In this document: positions 42,531-51,208 of the stretch, in pieces
Layout: every line of letters begins with the position of its first letter
Position numbering within the stretch: the first letter of the stretch is position 1
NCBI GenBank assembly: GCA_016719785.1
Contig: JADJYJ010000029.1
Span: 62,001 to 126,000, forward strand
DNA from: Candidatus Amarolinea dominans
Lineage (GTDB): Bacteria; Chloroflexota; Anaerolineae; SSC4; Amarolineaceae
Direction of reading: 5' to 3'
Length of the DNA stretch: 64,000 nucleotides
The notes under the pieces: generated by a model
What the model was told of the DNA's origin: nothing
Database searches by the model: none
What the model saw: the letters and a program-made list of their open reading frames with translations, nothing else
Program-made: the position numbers and the translations under genes

Positions 42531-44039
42531 ATGCATTCGGGATTTTATTTTTTGACCCTCGACGCCGGCACGAGCGGCGGGCGGGCGGCGATCTTCGATG
42601 GGATGGGCCGCCAGGCGGCGGTGGCGGCCGCGGCCTGGGATTACGAGAGGCCGGCCGACGCCGCGCCGTGGGGACGGGCCTTCGACGCGGGCCGGTTCTG
42701 GAACATCCTGACCGGGCTGGCGCGGCAGGCGCTGGCGCAGGCCAATGTCCCGGCCCGCCAGGTGGCCGCGGTCAGCGTGACCGCGCAGCGCGGGGGGATG
42801 GTGATCCTGGACAGGGCCGGCGCGGCGCTCTATGCCGGACCGATCCAGGACCTGCGCGGGGTTTACCAGGCCGCGGCGCTGGAGGAAACCTGCGGCGAGC
42901 GCCTGGCTGCCATCAGCGGACACGGGCCGGCCCTGATCTTTGCGCCGGCGCGCTTGCAGTGGTTTCGTGAACAGCAGCCTGACCTGTTCAGCCGCTTCGC
43001 CACCCTGCTGACGATCAGCGATTGGCTGATTTTTTGCCTGAGCGGGGCGCGCTGCACGGAGCCAAGCGCCGCGGCCGACACGCAGCTCTTCGACATCCGG
43101 CAGGGCGCCTGGTCGGCCGAGCTGATGGGCACCCTGGCCCTGCCGGCCGCGCTCTTTCCGCCCGTGCACGTCACAGGCGCGGTGGTGGGCGCAGTGTCGC
43201 CGGCGGCCGCGGCGCAGATTGGATTGGCGGCCGCAACGCCGGTGGTGATGGGAGGCGCAGACACGCAGATGGGCCTGCTGGGCATGGGCATGACCGCGCC
43301 CGGCGAGGTGGGCATCCTGGCCGGCTGGAGTATGCCGGTGCAGCAGGTGACGGCCGCGGCGCTCGACGCCCGGCGCCGGTTGTGGGTTGGCCCCCATGCG
43401 CTGCCGGGCCTCTGGGTGCTGGAAGGCAACGCGGGGCCGGCCGGCCGCGCGTATGCCTGGCTGGCCGAGGTGATGTGCGGCCGGCCCGACTTTGCGGGTC
43501 TGGAGGAGATGGCCGCGTCGGTTGACCCCGGCGCGGGCGGCGTGCTGGCCTTCCTGGGACCCCAGCCGATGAACGCGGCGGAGATGGGGCTGGCCTGGGG
43601 CGGACTGCTCATGCCGCTGGGCGCGGACTTCATTGAGGTGCGCCGCGAACACCTGGCCCGCGCCTGCCTGGAGAACATCGCCTTTGCCGCCCGCGCCAAC
43701 CTGGAATTGGTGACCGAGTTGAGCCAGGCGCCGGTCGTGCAGGTGGCGGTGGGCGGCGGCCTGACTCGCAGCCGTGTGTGGACGCAGATGCTGGCCGACG
43801 TGTTGGGCAGGCCGCTACGTGTTAGTGCGCTGCCCGATGCCAGCAGCCGTGGCGCGGCGATCAGCGCGGCGGTCGGCGCAGGGCTTTATCCTGACCTGGC
43901 GACGGCCGCAGCCGCCATGACCGGCGACGATGTCAGCGTCACGCCGGCGCGGGTGGCCGTGGCCGAATACCTCGATCTGTACGAGCGCTGGCAGCGGGCC
44001 AGGGAACAGCTCGACGCGTTGGGCCAGCGGATTGATTAG
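42531..44039 (+). CDS. FGGY-family carbohydrate kinase (LsrK/xylulokinase-like)
   Basis: About 502 residues from ATG 42531; the earlier ATG 42501 lies within the intergenic repeat and would add ten repeat-encoded residues. Motifs: LDAGTSGGRAAIFD phosphate-binding loop at the N-terminus, AVSVTAQRGGMV, ISDWLIFCLSG, VVMGGADTQMGLLG and VGGGLTRSRVWTQMLADVLG. Layout is closest to LsrK-like kinases, but the sugar is not certain. It phosphorylates a sugar or sugar-like hydroxyl with ATP. Followed by a class II aldolase, suggesting phosphorylate-then-cleave catabolism. Confidence 0.85.
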   Translation: MHSGFYFLTLDAGTSGGRAAIFDGMGRQAAVAAAAWDYERPADAAPWGRAFDAGRFWNILTGLARQALAQANVPARQVAAVSVTAQRGGMVILDRAGAALYAGPIQDLRGVYQAAALEETCGERLAAISGHGPALIFAPARLQWFREQQPDLFSRFATLLTISDWLIFCLSGARCTEPSAAADTQLFDIRQGAWSAELMGTLALPAALFPPVHVTGAVVGAVSPAAAAQIGLAAATPVVMGGADTQMGLLGMGMTAPGEVGILAGWSMPVQQVTAAALDARRRLWVGPHALPGLWVLEGNAGPAGRAYAWLAEVMCGRPDFAGLEEMAASVDPGAGGVLAFLGPQPMNAAEMGLAWGGLLMPLGADFIEVRREHLARACLENIAFAARANLELVTELSQAPVVQVAVGGGLTRSRVWTQMLADVLGRPLRVSALPDASSRGAAISAAVGAGLYPDLATAAAAMTGDDVSVTPARVAVAEYLDLYERWQRAREQLDALGQRID

Positions 44040-44121
44040 CCTGCGCCGGGGCAAGGTGTGGTAAAATATAGGTAGCGGACTGTGCCCGCGGAGCGCGTCG
44101 TACAAATCGAGGAGGCTGCAT

Positions 44122-44763
44122 GTGAGCGAATGGCTGGAGGAGCGGCGTCGGGTCCTGCTGACGGCGCAGCAGTTGTTGGAAAAGCGCCTGACCGTGGGCA
44201 GCTCCGGCAATGTCAGTCAGCGCGTGGGCGCTGAACTGCTGGCGATCACGCCCAACCGCCGTTACACCGAGGACTTGACCCCGGCCGACATCGTGGTGGC
44301 GACGTTCGAGGGCGATGTGGTGGACGGGGACGGGATTCCATCTTCCGAGCTGATGCTGCACGTCGGCGTCTACCAGGCGCGGCCGGAGGTGCAGGCCGTC
44401 ATCCATGCCCACCCACGCTACGTCAGCGCGGTGGCTATGACCGGCCGACCGATTCCGCCCATCCTCGAAGACCAGATGATCTACCTGGGCGGACAGATCG
44501 AAGTCGCTGCACATGCGATGTCGGGCAGTGATGAACTGGCTGCGGCCGCGGTGCTGGCCCTGGGCGAGCGCAACGCCTGTCTGCTCGCCAATCATGGCGC
44601 GCTTGCCGTGGGCCGTGACCTGCGCGCGGCTCTCTATGCCTGTGAATACCTGGAGAAACTGTGCCTGGCCTTCTTGTGGGCCAGCCTGCTCGGCGACCCC
44701 GATGTCTTGCCGCCGGAGGTAGTGGAGACCGAACAGGCGTTCTTCAGGATGATGCGCATGTAG
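44122..44763 (+). CDS. Class II aldolase/adducin-family protein (fuculose-phosphate aldolase-like)
   Basis: A 213-residue protein starting at GTG with GAGGAGG 10 bases upstream. Family signature: SSGNVSQR phosphate site, SSELMLHVGVYQARPEVQAVIHAHPRY with the catalytic Glu and two zinc histidines, and LLANHGALAVGRDL with the third histidine. These enzymes split or epimerise sugar 1- or 5-phosphates. Its partner is most likely the FGGY kinase 82 bases upstream. Substrate unresolved. Confidence 0.88.
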   Translation: MSEWLEERRRVLLTAQQLLEKRLTVGSSGNVSQRVGAELLAITPNRRYTEDLTPADIVVATFEGDVVDGDGIPSSELMLHVGVYQARPEVQAVIHAHPRYVSAVAMTGRPIPPILEDQMIYLGGQIEVAAHAMSGSDELAAAAVLALGERNACLLANHGALAVGRDLRAALYACEYLEKLCLAFLWASLLGDPDVLPPEVVETEQAFFRMMRM

Positions 44764-44816
44764 ACGGGCCGGGAGTCCCGAACTCGTTCGGGCGGTTGAT
44801 TCGCCAGGACAGCGTT

Positions 44817-44835
44817 GTCACGCCGGAGGCGTGAC
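44817..44835. repeat. REP-like hairpin
   Basis: GTCACGCC, a 3-base loop and GGCGTGAC form a perfect 8-bp stem in the spacer between the aldolase and the DUF6379-like gene. A second stem (CCGGGAGTCCCG region) precedes it at about 44770. No T-run follows. Confidence 0.6.
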
Positions 44836-44856
44836 CTACGAGAGGAGTTGATTTTA

Positions 44857-45222
44857 ATGAAAGTACCGTCGTTTATTCTCAGACAACTGTATGTCAAGGG
44901 CAGCCTGCGCGCCACCGACCAGGGCTTTGCCTTCGAGATCGCCAACAAACTTGGCTCCGGTTACAGCCGCGAGATGCGGCCGGTGATGCTGGATGGCGTC
45001 GCCTTCCCCCTGGAGCGGACCTTTTTCCGCCCGCCCGATGGACTGGAGATCGCGTTCAGCGATGTGTCAGACGACATGCCCTTCACCCTGGAGATGGGCA
45101 AGACCTTGACCATCCTGGTGGAAGGCGCCGACCTGACCCCCGGTAAGCACAAGGTCGGCATGGGCTTTGTCGTCAAGGGCATCGGCGAGCTGAGCTTCGA
45201 CGTGACTGACGTTATCGAGTAA
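44857..45222 (+). CDS. DUF6379-like small protein (C-deglycosylation enzyme beta-subunit-like)
   Basis: A 121-residue beta-rich protein from ATG 44857, seven bases after AGAGGAG. From memory of the family, openings like VPSFILRQLYVKGSL, a middle containing EIANKLGSGY and a C-terminus GIGELSFDVTDVI resemble DUF6379 and the small beta subunit of bacterial C-glycoside deglycosidases, which needs a TIM-barrel alpha subunit. No alpha subunit is in the window. It follows the sugar kinase and aldolase, so a sugar catabolism role is plausible. Confidence 0.5.
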   Translation: MKVPSFILRQLYVKGSLRATDQGFAFEIANKLGSGYSREMRPVMLDGVAFPLERTFFRPPDGLEIAFSDVSDDMPFTLEMGKTLTILVEGADLTPGKHKVGMGFVVKGIGELSFDVTDVIE

Positions 45223-45269
45223 ACTCAGTATTCAGCATTCTGATTTGGATTTGTGACCGGAGGCTTGAG

Positions 45270-45917
45270 ATGTTACCACAGCTTGCGGTAGCGCCGGTGG
45301 CGGGGCCTGGATTGGCAGCGCAGTTGCGCGCCGAGCAGGGGCCGCTGGCCGGTCAAACGTTTGCGATTTCGCGCTCCCCCTTTACGCTGGGCCGCAGTCC
45401 GGAGAATGACCTGGTTCTTCCAGAACCGCTGGCCTCGCGCCAGCACGTGCGGCTGGAGGCGCGCGCGGGCCGCTGGTATTTGATTGATCTCGATTCGGCC
45501 AACGGCACGCTGCTCAACCGTCAGCGCCTGAGCGGCGAGATGGCGCTGAACGCGGGCGATCTGATGGCCATTGGGGAAACGGTGTTCGCCTTCACCGTGC
45601 CGGGGCCGGCGCGGCCGGCGGTCGTTCCGCCCGCGGCGCGGGCACGCCCGGCCGCGCGGCGCTCATCGCCGCTGGCTGCCATCGTGATTGGCGTGGTTCT
45701 GATCGCCCTGGTGGTGGCGGCGGTGCTCTTCCTGGGCGGCAGCATGCGGCGCACGGCCGATGATGCGACCGGCCCGGCGCTGCCCACGCTGCAACTGCCC
45801 GTGCTGCCCAGCGTCACCCTGCCGACCGGCATCCCCTCGTTGCCGCCGATCCCCACGGGGCTGCCATCCCTCCCCACCGGCCTGCCCTCGCTGCCCACGT
45901 TTCCCCCGTTGAGGTAG
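45270..45917 (+). CDS. FHA-domain membrane protein with Pro-rich tail
   Basis: A 215-residue protein. FHA domain about 20-110 (LGRSPENDLVL, SRQHVRL, SANGTLLNRQ, IGETVFAF), a short Ala/Arg-rich linker and one transmembrane helix near 132-152 (LAAIVIGVVLIALVVAAVLFL). The tail is outside and has PSLPPIPTGLPSLPTGLPSLPT repeats. It can tether a phosphothreonine partner at the membrane. The next FHA gene is 5 bases downstream. Confidence 0.88.
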   Translation: MLPQLAVAPVAGPGLAAQLRAEQGPLAGQTFAISRSPFTLGRSPENDLVLPEPLASRQHVRLEARAGRWYLIDLDSANGTLLNRQRLSGEMALNAGDLMAIGETVFAFTVPGPARPAVVPPAARARPAARRSSPLAAIVIGVVLIALVVAAVLFLGGSMRRTADDATGPALPTLQLPVLPSVTLPTGIPSLPPIPTGLPSLPTGLPSLPTFPPLR

Positions 45918-45922
45918 GGCCA

Positions 45923-46771
45923 ATGATCCTGGTGATTCAATCCGCAGGAACGGGCGAGCGCCGCTTCCCCTTGCAGCGTGGGGTGTTGACCCTGGGCCGC
46001 GGCGCGGATTGCGATCTGGTCCTGGCCGACAGCCAGGCCTCCCGGCGCCATGCCGAGCTGCGCCGCGCCGGCGAGCGTTGGCAAATCGTGGATTTGGGCA
46101 GCACCAACGGCACCTTCATGAGCGGCGGCCGCCTGGCGCCGAACGTGGCGCGCACTCTGCGGCCCGGCGAGGTTGTCACCATCGGCAGCACGCGCCTGCA
46201 CCTGCTGGATGAAGCGCCCGCCGCGGCCCCGCGGGCCGCTGCGCCCCCGCCGGCGCCAGACATGGCGGACGCGGCGCGGCCATCCCTGCTGCTTACGCTC
46301 TTGATCTGGTTCAGCCGCCTGCTGGTGTTGGCCGGCGCGGCCGCGTTGATGGCCGGCGCGCAGGCCGAATGGCTGCGCCTCGCGGTCACGCTGCCGCTGC
46401 TGGGCAATGTCCTCAACCGCACGATCAGCGGCCTGGAGAGCGGCTACGCTTACCTCCTGATTGGCATCGGCGCGCTCGGCCTGCTCCTGCTGCTGGTTGA
46501 CCTGCTGTCGCGGCGCTGGGGCTTGGCCGCCGGATTGGCGCAGGCGCTCCTGGGCGGGTTGACCGCCGCTATCCTGGCGTTCAACGCCTACACCTATTAC
46601 CAGGCCGGCGCGCAAACACTGTTTGGCATCAGCATGCTCGACGTCCTGACGCAGTATGCGCGCGATCTCGTGCAGATCACCGTGCTGCCGGGCATCTACC
46701 TGGTGGGTGGCGGCCTGGCCGGGCTGACCCTCGGCGGTTTGCTGCGCCTGATCTTCGCCGGGATGGAATGA
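45923..46771 (+). CDS. FHA-domain multi-pass membrane protein
   Basis: A 282-residue protein. FHA domain 1-92 (LGRGADCDLVL, SRRHAEL, STNGTFMSG, IGSTRLHLL), a Pro/Ala linker and about four membrane helices between residues 120 and 280. No transport motif recognised. Together with the upstream FHA protein and the FHA-ABC exporter downstream it forms a set of three adjacent FHA membrane proteins. Confidence 0.85.
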   Translation: MILVIQSAGTGERRFPLQRGVLTLGRGADCDLVLADSQASRRHAELRRAGERWQIVDLGSTNGTFMSGGRLAPNVARTLRPGEVVTIGSTRLHLLDEAPAAAPRAAAPPPAPDMADAARPSLLLTLLIWFSRLLVLAGAAALMAGAQAEWLRLAVTLPLLGNVLNRTISGLESGYAYLLIGIGALGLLLLLVDLLSRRWGLAAGLAQALLGGLTAAILAFNAYTYYQAGAQTLFGISMLDVLTQYARDLVQITVLPGIYLVGGGLAGLTLGGLLRLIFAGME

Positions 46772-46852
46772 GGGGTGAGATCAGAGATCAGAGATCTATG
46801 TGGAAGGTGGTAGATTTGTGGTTGAAAGTGAGGCGGGAAGCGGGGGCGTGAG

Positions 46853-46994
46853 CAGCAGTTCCAAATGTAGCCTGGTTTTTTACCACAGAGATCACAAAGA
46901 ACGCAGAGAAGTTGCCGATTCGCGTCTGATCTGCCGTTTCTTTGTGTTCTCTGTGTTCTTTGCGGTTGAATGTGTGCTACATTTGGAACTGCTG
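46853..46994. mobile_element. 142-bp MITE-like element with perfect 19-bp inverted ends
   Basis: CAGCAGTTCCAAATGTAGC at 46853-46871 is matched exactly by its reverse complement at 46976-46994. GGGCGTGAG flanks both sides (46844-46852 and 46995-47003). The core holds a long imperfect palindrome around AAAGAACGCAGAG / CTCTGTGTTCTTT. The spacer 46772-47088 otherwise holds GATCAGA heptads near 46783 and GCGGGAAGCGGG-type short repeats. No gene seen. Confidence 0.85.
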
Positions 46995-47088
46995 GGGCGT
47001 GAGGCGTGAGGCGGGAAGCGGGAAGCGGGGGCGTGAGGGGTGAGGGGGTTCACTCGGTGTTGCGCATTCGTAATGGGGTGTGAGAATC

Positions 47089-50000
47089 ATGGCAAATGCT
47101 TCAGGGATTTTTGGTATTTTAACCGTGCAGGTCGGCGGCAACCGCGATGAGCATCCGCTGACCAAACCGGTGCTCAATATCGGCCGCAGCAGCGAAAACG
47201 ATTTGATTCTGCTGGACGACCCGCAGATTTCGCGCCACCATCTGCGCCTGACCTACACGGCGCAGGGTTTTCAGGTGCAGGATCTCGGCTCGGCTGTGGG
47301 CGCCTTGTTGAACGGCCAGCCGTTAGCGGCCCGACAGACCTACCCCATCGGTTTTGATCAGGTTGTGCAGCTTGCCAGCTTTCAACTGAGCGTGCGCCCG
47401 CCGGCGGCGCCTGTGCCGCCCAGCCTGGGGGACAAAATCCGCATCTCGGCGCGGCCGCTGCCCGGCCTGGCCGTCTACGCGGCCGGCCAGATGCAGAAGT
47501 TCCCCTTGGACAAAGCGGTGGTGAGCTTGGGCCGCGCAAGCGACAACGACATCGTCATCAGCGCGACGGTCATCTCCGGCCACCATGCACGCCTGCAGCA
47601 GATCGGCAGCACGTTCACCATCAGCGACCTGGGCAGCTCCAACGGCCTGACCTTCGATGGGCAGCGGGTGCCGCAGAAGGCGCTGCTGGACGGCGATGTG
47701 CTCTACGTCACCGACCAGGTCGCCATCCAATACCGCAGTGCGATCGGTTTGATGGGCGGCGCGGCCAAAGCGGAGGCGACGACCCCGCCCCCGGTGCAGG
47801 TGGTGGGTCTGCCCACCGACGACCAGCCGGTGCGCATCGGTCGCGCCAAGGACAATCAGATCGTGCTTGACCATCCGCAGGTCAGCCGTTACCATGCCAT
47901 GATCGAGCGCATGGGCGTGGGGCGCTATCGGATTCATGACCTGAAAAGCGCCAACGGCGTCTTTGTGGGCAACAAGCGCATCGAGCGCGAGAGCTGGTTG
48001 AAAGATGACGACGAAATCCAGATCGGCCCCTTCCGCCTGGACCTCAAGCAGGGCAACATCCGCCAGATGGAAGACCGGGGCATGCGCCTGGACGTGCTGC
48101 ACCTGCAGAAGTGGGTTTCCAAAGAGAAGAACCTGCTGCAGGACATCTCCCTGGCCATCGCGCCGCAGGAATTCGTGGCCCTGGTCGGCCTCTCCGGCGC
48201 GGGCAAGTCCACCCTGATGAACGCGCTGACCGGTTTCAACCCGGCCACGCACGGCGCGGTCTTTGTCAACGACATTGACCTGTACAAGAATTTTGATCTG
48301 TTCCGCAATGAACTGGGCTATGTGCCGCAGAAGGACATTGTCCATGCCGAGCTGTCGGTCTACGCGGCGCTCGATTATGTGGCGCAGTTGCGCATGCCGC
48401 CTGACACCACCCCGGACGAGCGCCACAAGCGTATCCTGGAGGTGCTCGAGGACCTCGACCTGACCGAACGCAAGGACCTGCCGATTCACAAGCTCTCCGG
48501 CGGGCAGCTCAAGCGTGTTTCCATCGGCGTGGAACTGCTCACCAAGCCGCGGCTGTTCTACCTGGACGAGCCGACCTCGGGCCTCGATCCCGGCACCGAA
48601 TACAATATGATGAAACTGCTGCGCCACCTGGCCGACCAGGGACGCACGATTGTGCTCATCACCCACGCCACCAAGAATGTGATGATGTGCGACAAAGTCA
48701 TCTTCGTGGTGCGCGGCGGTTATGTCGCCTTCTACGGCCCGCCCGAAGAAGCGTTGATCTACTTCGACCGCTTCCGCACCGATCAGGAGCGCCGCGAGAA
48801 GGACATGGAGTTCGACAGCATCTACATCGTGCTGGAGGATGACAAGCGCGGCAAGCCGACCGACTGGGCCGATCGTTACCAGAAATCGCCCGCGTATCAA
48901 AATTATGTGGTCGAGCGCCTGCGCAATCGGCGCGCGGCCGCGGCCAATGTGGGGCCGGACACCATCGCCCGCCGCGTCAGTTCCGGTGCGACCAAACGGG
49001 TCAATGCGCTGCGTCAACTGGCGATCCTCTCCTCGCGCAACCTCAACATCCTGATGCGTGACCGCCTCAGCCTGGCGTTGATGCTCCTGCTGGCGCCCGG
49101 CATCGGCCTGATGGACTTCATGTGGGGGCGGGACCTGTTCGACCCGGTCAAGGGTGATCCGGGCAAGATCATCACCATGCTCTTCATGATGGGCCTGATC
49201 ACCATCCTGGTCGGCGCGCTTAGCTCTGTGCTGCAAATCGTCAAAGAGACCGACATCTACAAGCGCGAGCGCACGGTTGGCCTGCAGGTCGGCCCCTACA
49301 TCCTGTCCAAAGTCTGGATCGGATTGATTCTGGCGCTCTACCAGGCGCTCGTTTTTCTCGTTTTCGAGTTGATCTTCGTCCATCCTGACTTGCCGGGCAC
49401 AGGCGCATACGTGGCGGTCTACATCACGTTGTTCATCGGCACGCTGTCGGGCTACCTCTTCGGCCTGGCGATTTCGGCCGCCGCGCCCAATCTGAACGTG
49501 GCGCTGCTGCTGGTCATCGTGGTGCTGGTGCCGCAGTTCCTCTTCGCCGGCGCGCTGCTGCCGCTCGACCTGATCCCCGGCGGCGAACAGATCAGCGTCA
49601 TTGCCTCCACGCGCTGGGCCTTCGAGGCGCTGGTCAACATCACCGAGTTTGGCAAGCCACTGGTGGACGACCCCTGCTGGGCCGACCGGCCCAAGTACGA
49701 TGAGGACGGCGAAACCGGTTGGAACACGGTGCTCAACCGGAGCGATGAGGAGAAATTGGCCCTGGGCTGCACCTGTATGGGCGCGACGATCTTCGAGACC
49801 TGCAGCGCGTTCCCCGGTATTCAGAGCGCCGATTTCTACGATGACAAGGCCCGCACGCAGTTGGCCGCGGTCGAGCCGCAGAAACCGGTCTCGCCGACGC
49901 CCTACCCGTCGCCGACGCCGGTCTGGTCGCCGACGCCCTACCCGTCACCGACGCCGCTGCCCCAGCCGAGCGATCCGAGCAAATTGGACGCGTACATGGA

Positions 50001-50346
50001 TGACAGCCGTGAGCAGGGGCGCAAGTACCAGGACCGCCGTCAGGTGCAGGGCGATGAGTACCAGGCGCAGCGTGAGGCGCAGGGCAATGAGTACCAGGAT
50101 GCCCGTCAACAGCAGGGCGACGAGTACGCGGCTGCGATGGAGACCTGGGGCGATCAGAAGGCCGATTGGGAGCGCGAGCGTCAGCGCGCGGTCAAGGGCG
50201 CGGAAGGCATGCTCAAGAACATCTTCGACAACTACGGCCGCGCGTTCAAGGGCACAGTCGCCTCACGCTGGCTGGCGATGACCATCGTCATGATCGTGCT
50301 CGTGGGGCTGATCGTCTTCTTCCAGAGACAGAAGGATGTGGTGTAG
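47089..50346 (+). CDS. ABC exporter with three N-terminal FHA domains (Rv1747-like)
   Basis: About 1085 residues from ATG 47089 (GTG 47080 is an alternative). Three FHA domains occupy about 12-110, 125-225 and 240-330 (SRHHLRL, SGHHARL, SRYHAMI; only the first and third keep full Ser-Arg-His). The ATPase follows (about 350-590) with Walker A GLSGAGKST, signature LSGGQLKRVS and Walker B LFYLDEPTSG. An ABC2-type membrane domain runs from about 660 to 870, then a cytoplasmic or outside insert. The insert has YPSPTP repeats and four QGxEYQ repeats, followed by a last helix. M. tuberculosis Rv1747 has the same FHA-ABC plan and is controlled by PknF, so kinase control is likely here. Confidence 0.92.
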   Translation: MANASGIFGILTVQVGGNRDEHPLTKPVLNIGRSSENDLILLDDPQISRHHLRLTYTAQGFQVQDLGSAVGALLNGQPLAARQTYPIGFDQVVQLASFQLSVRPPAAPVPPSLGDKIRISARPLPGLAVYAAGQMQKFPLDKAVVSLGRASDNDIVISATVISGHHARLQQIGSTFTISDLGSSNGLTFDGQRVPQKALLDGDVLYVTDQVAIQYRSAIGLMGGAAKAEATTPPPVQVVGLPTDDQPVRIGRAKDNQIVLDHPQVSRYHAMIERMGVGRYRIHDLKSANGVFVGNKRIERESWLKDDDEIQIGPFRLDLKQGNIRQMEDRGMRLDVLHLQKWVSKEKNLLQDISLAIAPQEFVALVGLSGAGKSTLMNALTGFNPATHGAVFVNDIDLYKNFDLFRNELGYVPQKDIVHAELSVYAALDYVAQLRMPPDTTPDERHKRILEVLEDLDLTERKDLPIHKLSGGQLKRVSIGVELLTKPRLFYLDEPTSGLDPGTEYNMMKLLRHLADQGRTIVLITHATKNVMMCDKVIFVVRGGYVAFYGPPEEALIYFDRFRTDQERREKDMEFDSIYIVLEDDKRGKPTDWADRYQKSPAYQNYVVERLRNRRAAAANVGPDTIARRVSSGATKRVNALRQLAILSSRNLNILMRDRLSLALMLLLAPGIGLMDFMWGRDLFDPVKGDPGKIITMLFMMGLITILVGALSSVLQIVKETDIYKRERTVGLQVGPYILSKVWIGLILALYQALVFLVFELIFVHPDLPGTGAYVAVYITLFIGTLSGYLFGLAISAAAPNLNVALLLVIVVLVPQFLFAGALLPLDLIPGGEQISVIASTRWAFEALVNITEFGKPLVDDPCWADRPKYDEDGETGWNTVLNRSDEEKLALGCTCMGATIFETCSAFPGIQSADFYDDKARTQLAAVEPQKPVSPTPYPSPTPVWSPTPYPSPTPLPQPSDPSKLDAYMDDSREQGRKYQDRRQVQGDEYQAQREAQGNEYQDARQQQGDEYAAAMETWGDQKADWERERQRAVKGAEGMLKNIFDNYGRAFKGTVASRWLAMTIVMIVLVGLIVFFQRQKDVV

Positions 50347-50356
50347 AATTAGCGCC

Positions 50357-50962
50357 ATGTCTATCTCGATTATCAACGTTGGTTATCGTTCAACGAACTA
50401 CTGGGTGGTCAGCGCGGGCGCGTCGCGGCTGTTGGTTGACATCGGCTGGCCGGGCACGCTTGGAATCATGAAGGCGAATCTCAAGCGCATGGGGGCGCCC
50501 CTGGCGGAAATTCGCTACGCGCTGGCCACCCACTATCACATTGACCACGCGGGACTGGCCGAGGAGATGAAGGCCGAGGGCATTCCTCTCCTCGTGCTCG
50601 ATGTCCAGGTGGATGCCATTCCGCTGATGAAGACCTGGACCAAGCCGACGGATCGCTACGTAGAGATCACGCCGCACGGCAACGTCGTCATCTCGTTTGG
50701 TGAGAGCCGACGGTTGCTCAGCCAGATCGGTATCGCCGGCGAAATCGTGCATACCCCCGGCCACTCGGATCACTGCGTCTCGCTGCTCCTCGATGACGGC
50801 TCCGTCTTCACGGGCGATCTTCCGCCGGAGGGCTACGCCTTCGACAACCCCGTGGCCCTGGGGACCTGGCAGATGCTGCGTCGCCGCGGCGCCACCCGCA
50901 TCTATCCGGCCCACGGGCCAGTCCGGCCCATGGGTGAGACCTTTGCTGGCGGCAAGGGATAG
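50357..50962 (+). CDS. Metallo-beta-lactamase-fold hydrolase
   Basis: A 201-residue protein from ATG 50357, 10 bases after the ABC gene. Zinc motif ATHYHIDHAGL fits HxHxDH, followed by HTPGHSDHC and FTGDLPPEG and a C-terminal YPAHGP, giving the usual ligand set for two metals. The fold covers thiolesterases, glyoxalase II-like enzymes and lactonases; substrate not readable. Confidence 0.88.
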   Translation: MSISIINVGYRSTNYWVVSAGASRLLVDIGWPGTLGIMKANLKRMGAPLAEIRYALATHYHIDHAGLAEEMKAEGIPLLVLDVQVDAIPLMKTWTKPTDRYVEITPHGNVVISFGESRRLLSQIGIAGEIVHTPGHSDHCVSLLLDDGSVFTGDLPPEGYAFDNPVALGTWQMLRRRGATRIYPAHGPVRPMGETFAGGKG

Positions 50963-51208
50963 AGAGGTCAAGATATTCGTATCAGACACGTAACTGCTCA
51001 GGCATCCTGCGCCGACTGCAGCCGCCGAATGAATTCGGGCCGAAAGGGCATTCTGCCGCAAGGTCGGCGCAGGCCGACCGGCATCGCGTCCACGCAGGTT
51101 GGACGCTCCGGCGGTACGCCCATCAGGCGCGATTTCAATCGCTCGCTTGCGACGGCTAATCACCAACGGCGGCGCGCAGGCTGCCAGTAAGCTTTGAAGG
51201 AGAGCACA
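50963..51208. repeat. Spacer with REP-like palindromes and a lone GTAACTGCTCA end
   Basis: GTAACTGCTCAGGC at 50990 copies the terminus of the 328-bp element at 38.4 kb, but no opposite end was found here. Behind it lie palindromic blocks such as GGTCGGCGCAGGCCGACC near 51062-51079. No gene. The ribosome site GAAGGAGA for the next gene closes the spacer. Confidence 0.55.

Noticed and set aside
44062..44067. A -10 element TAAAAT before the class II aldolase
   Set aside because: No -35 hexamer at proper spacing was found.
47323..49383. A 686-codon open frame antisense to the FHA-ABC gene
   Set aside because: No motif, and the plus-strand gene has clear FHA and ABC signatures throughout.
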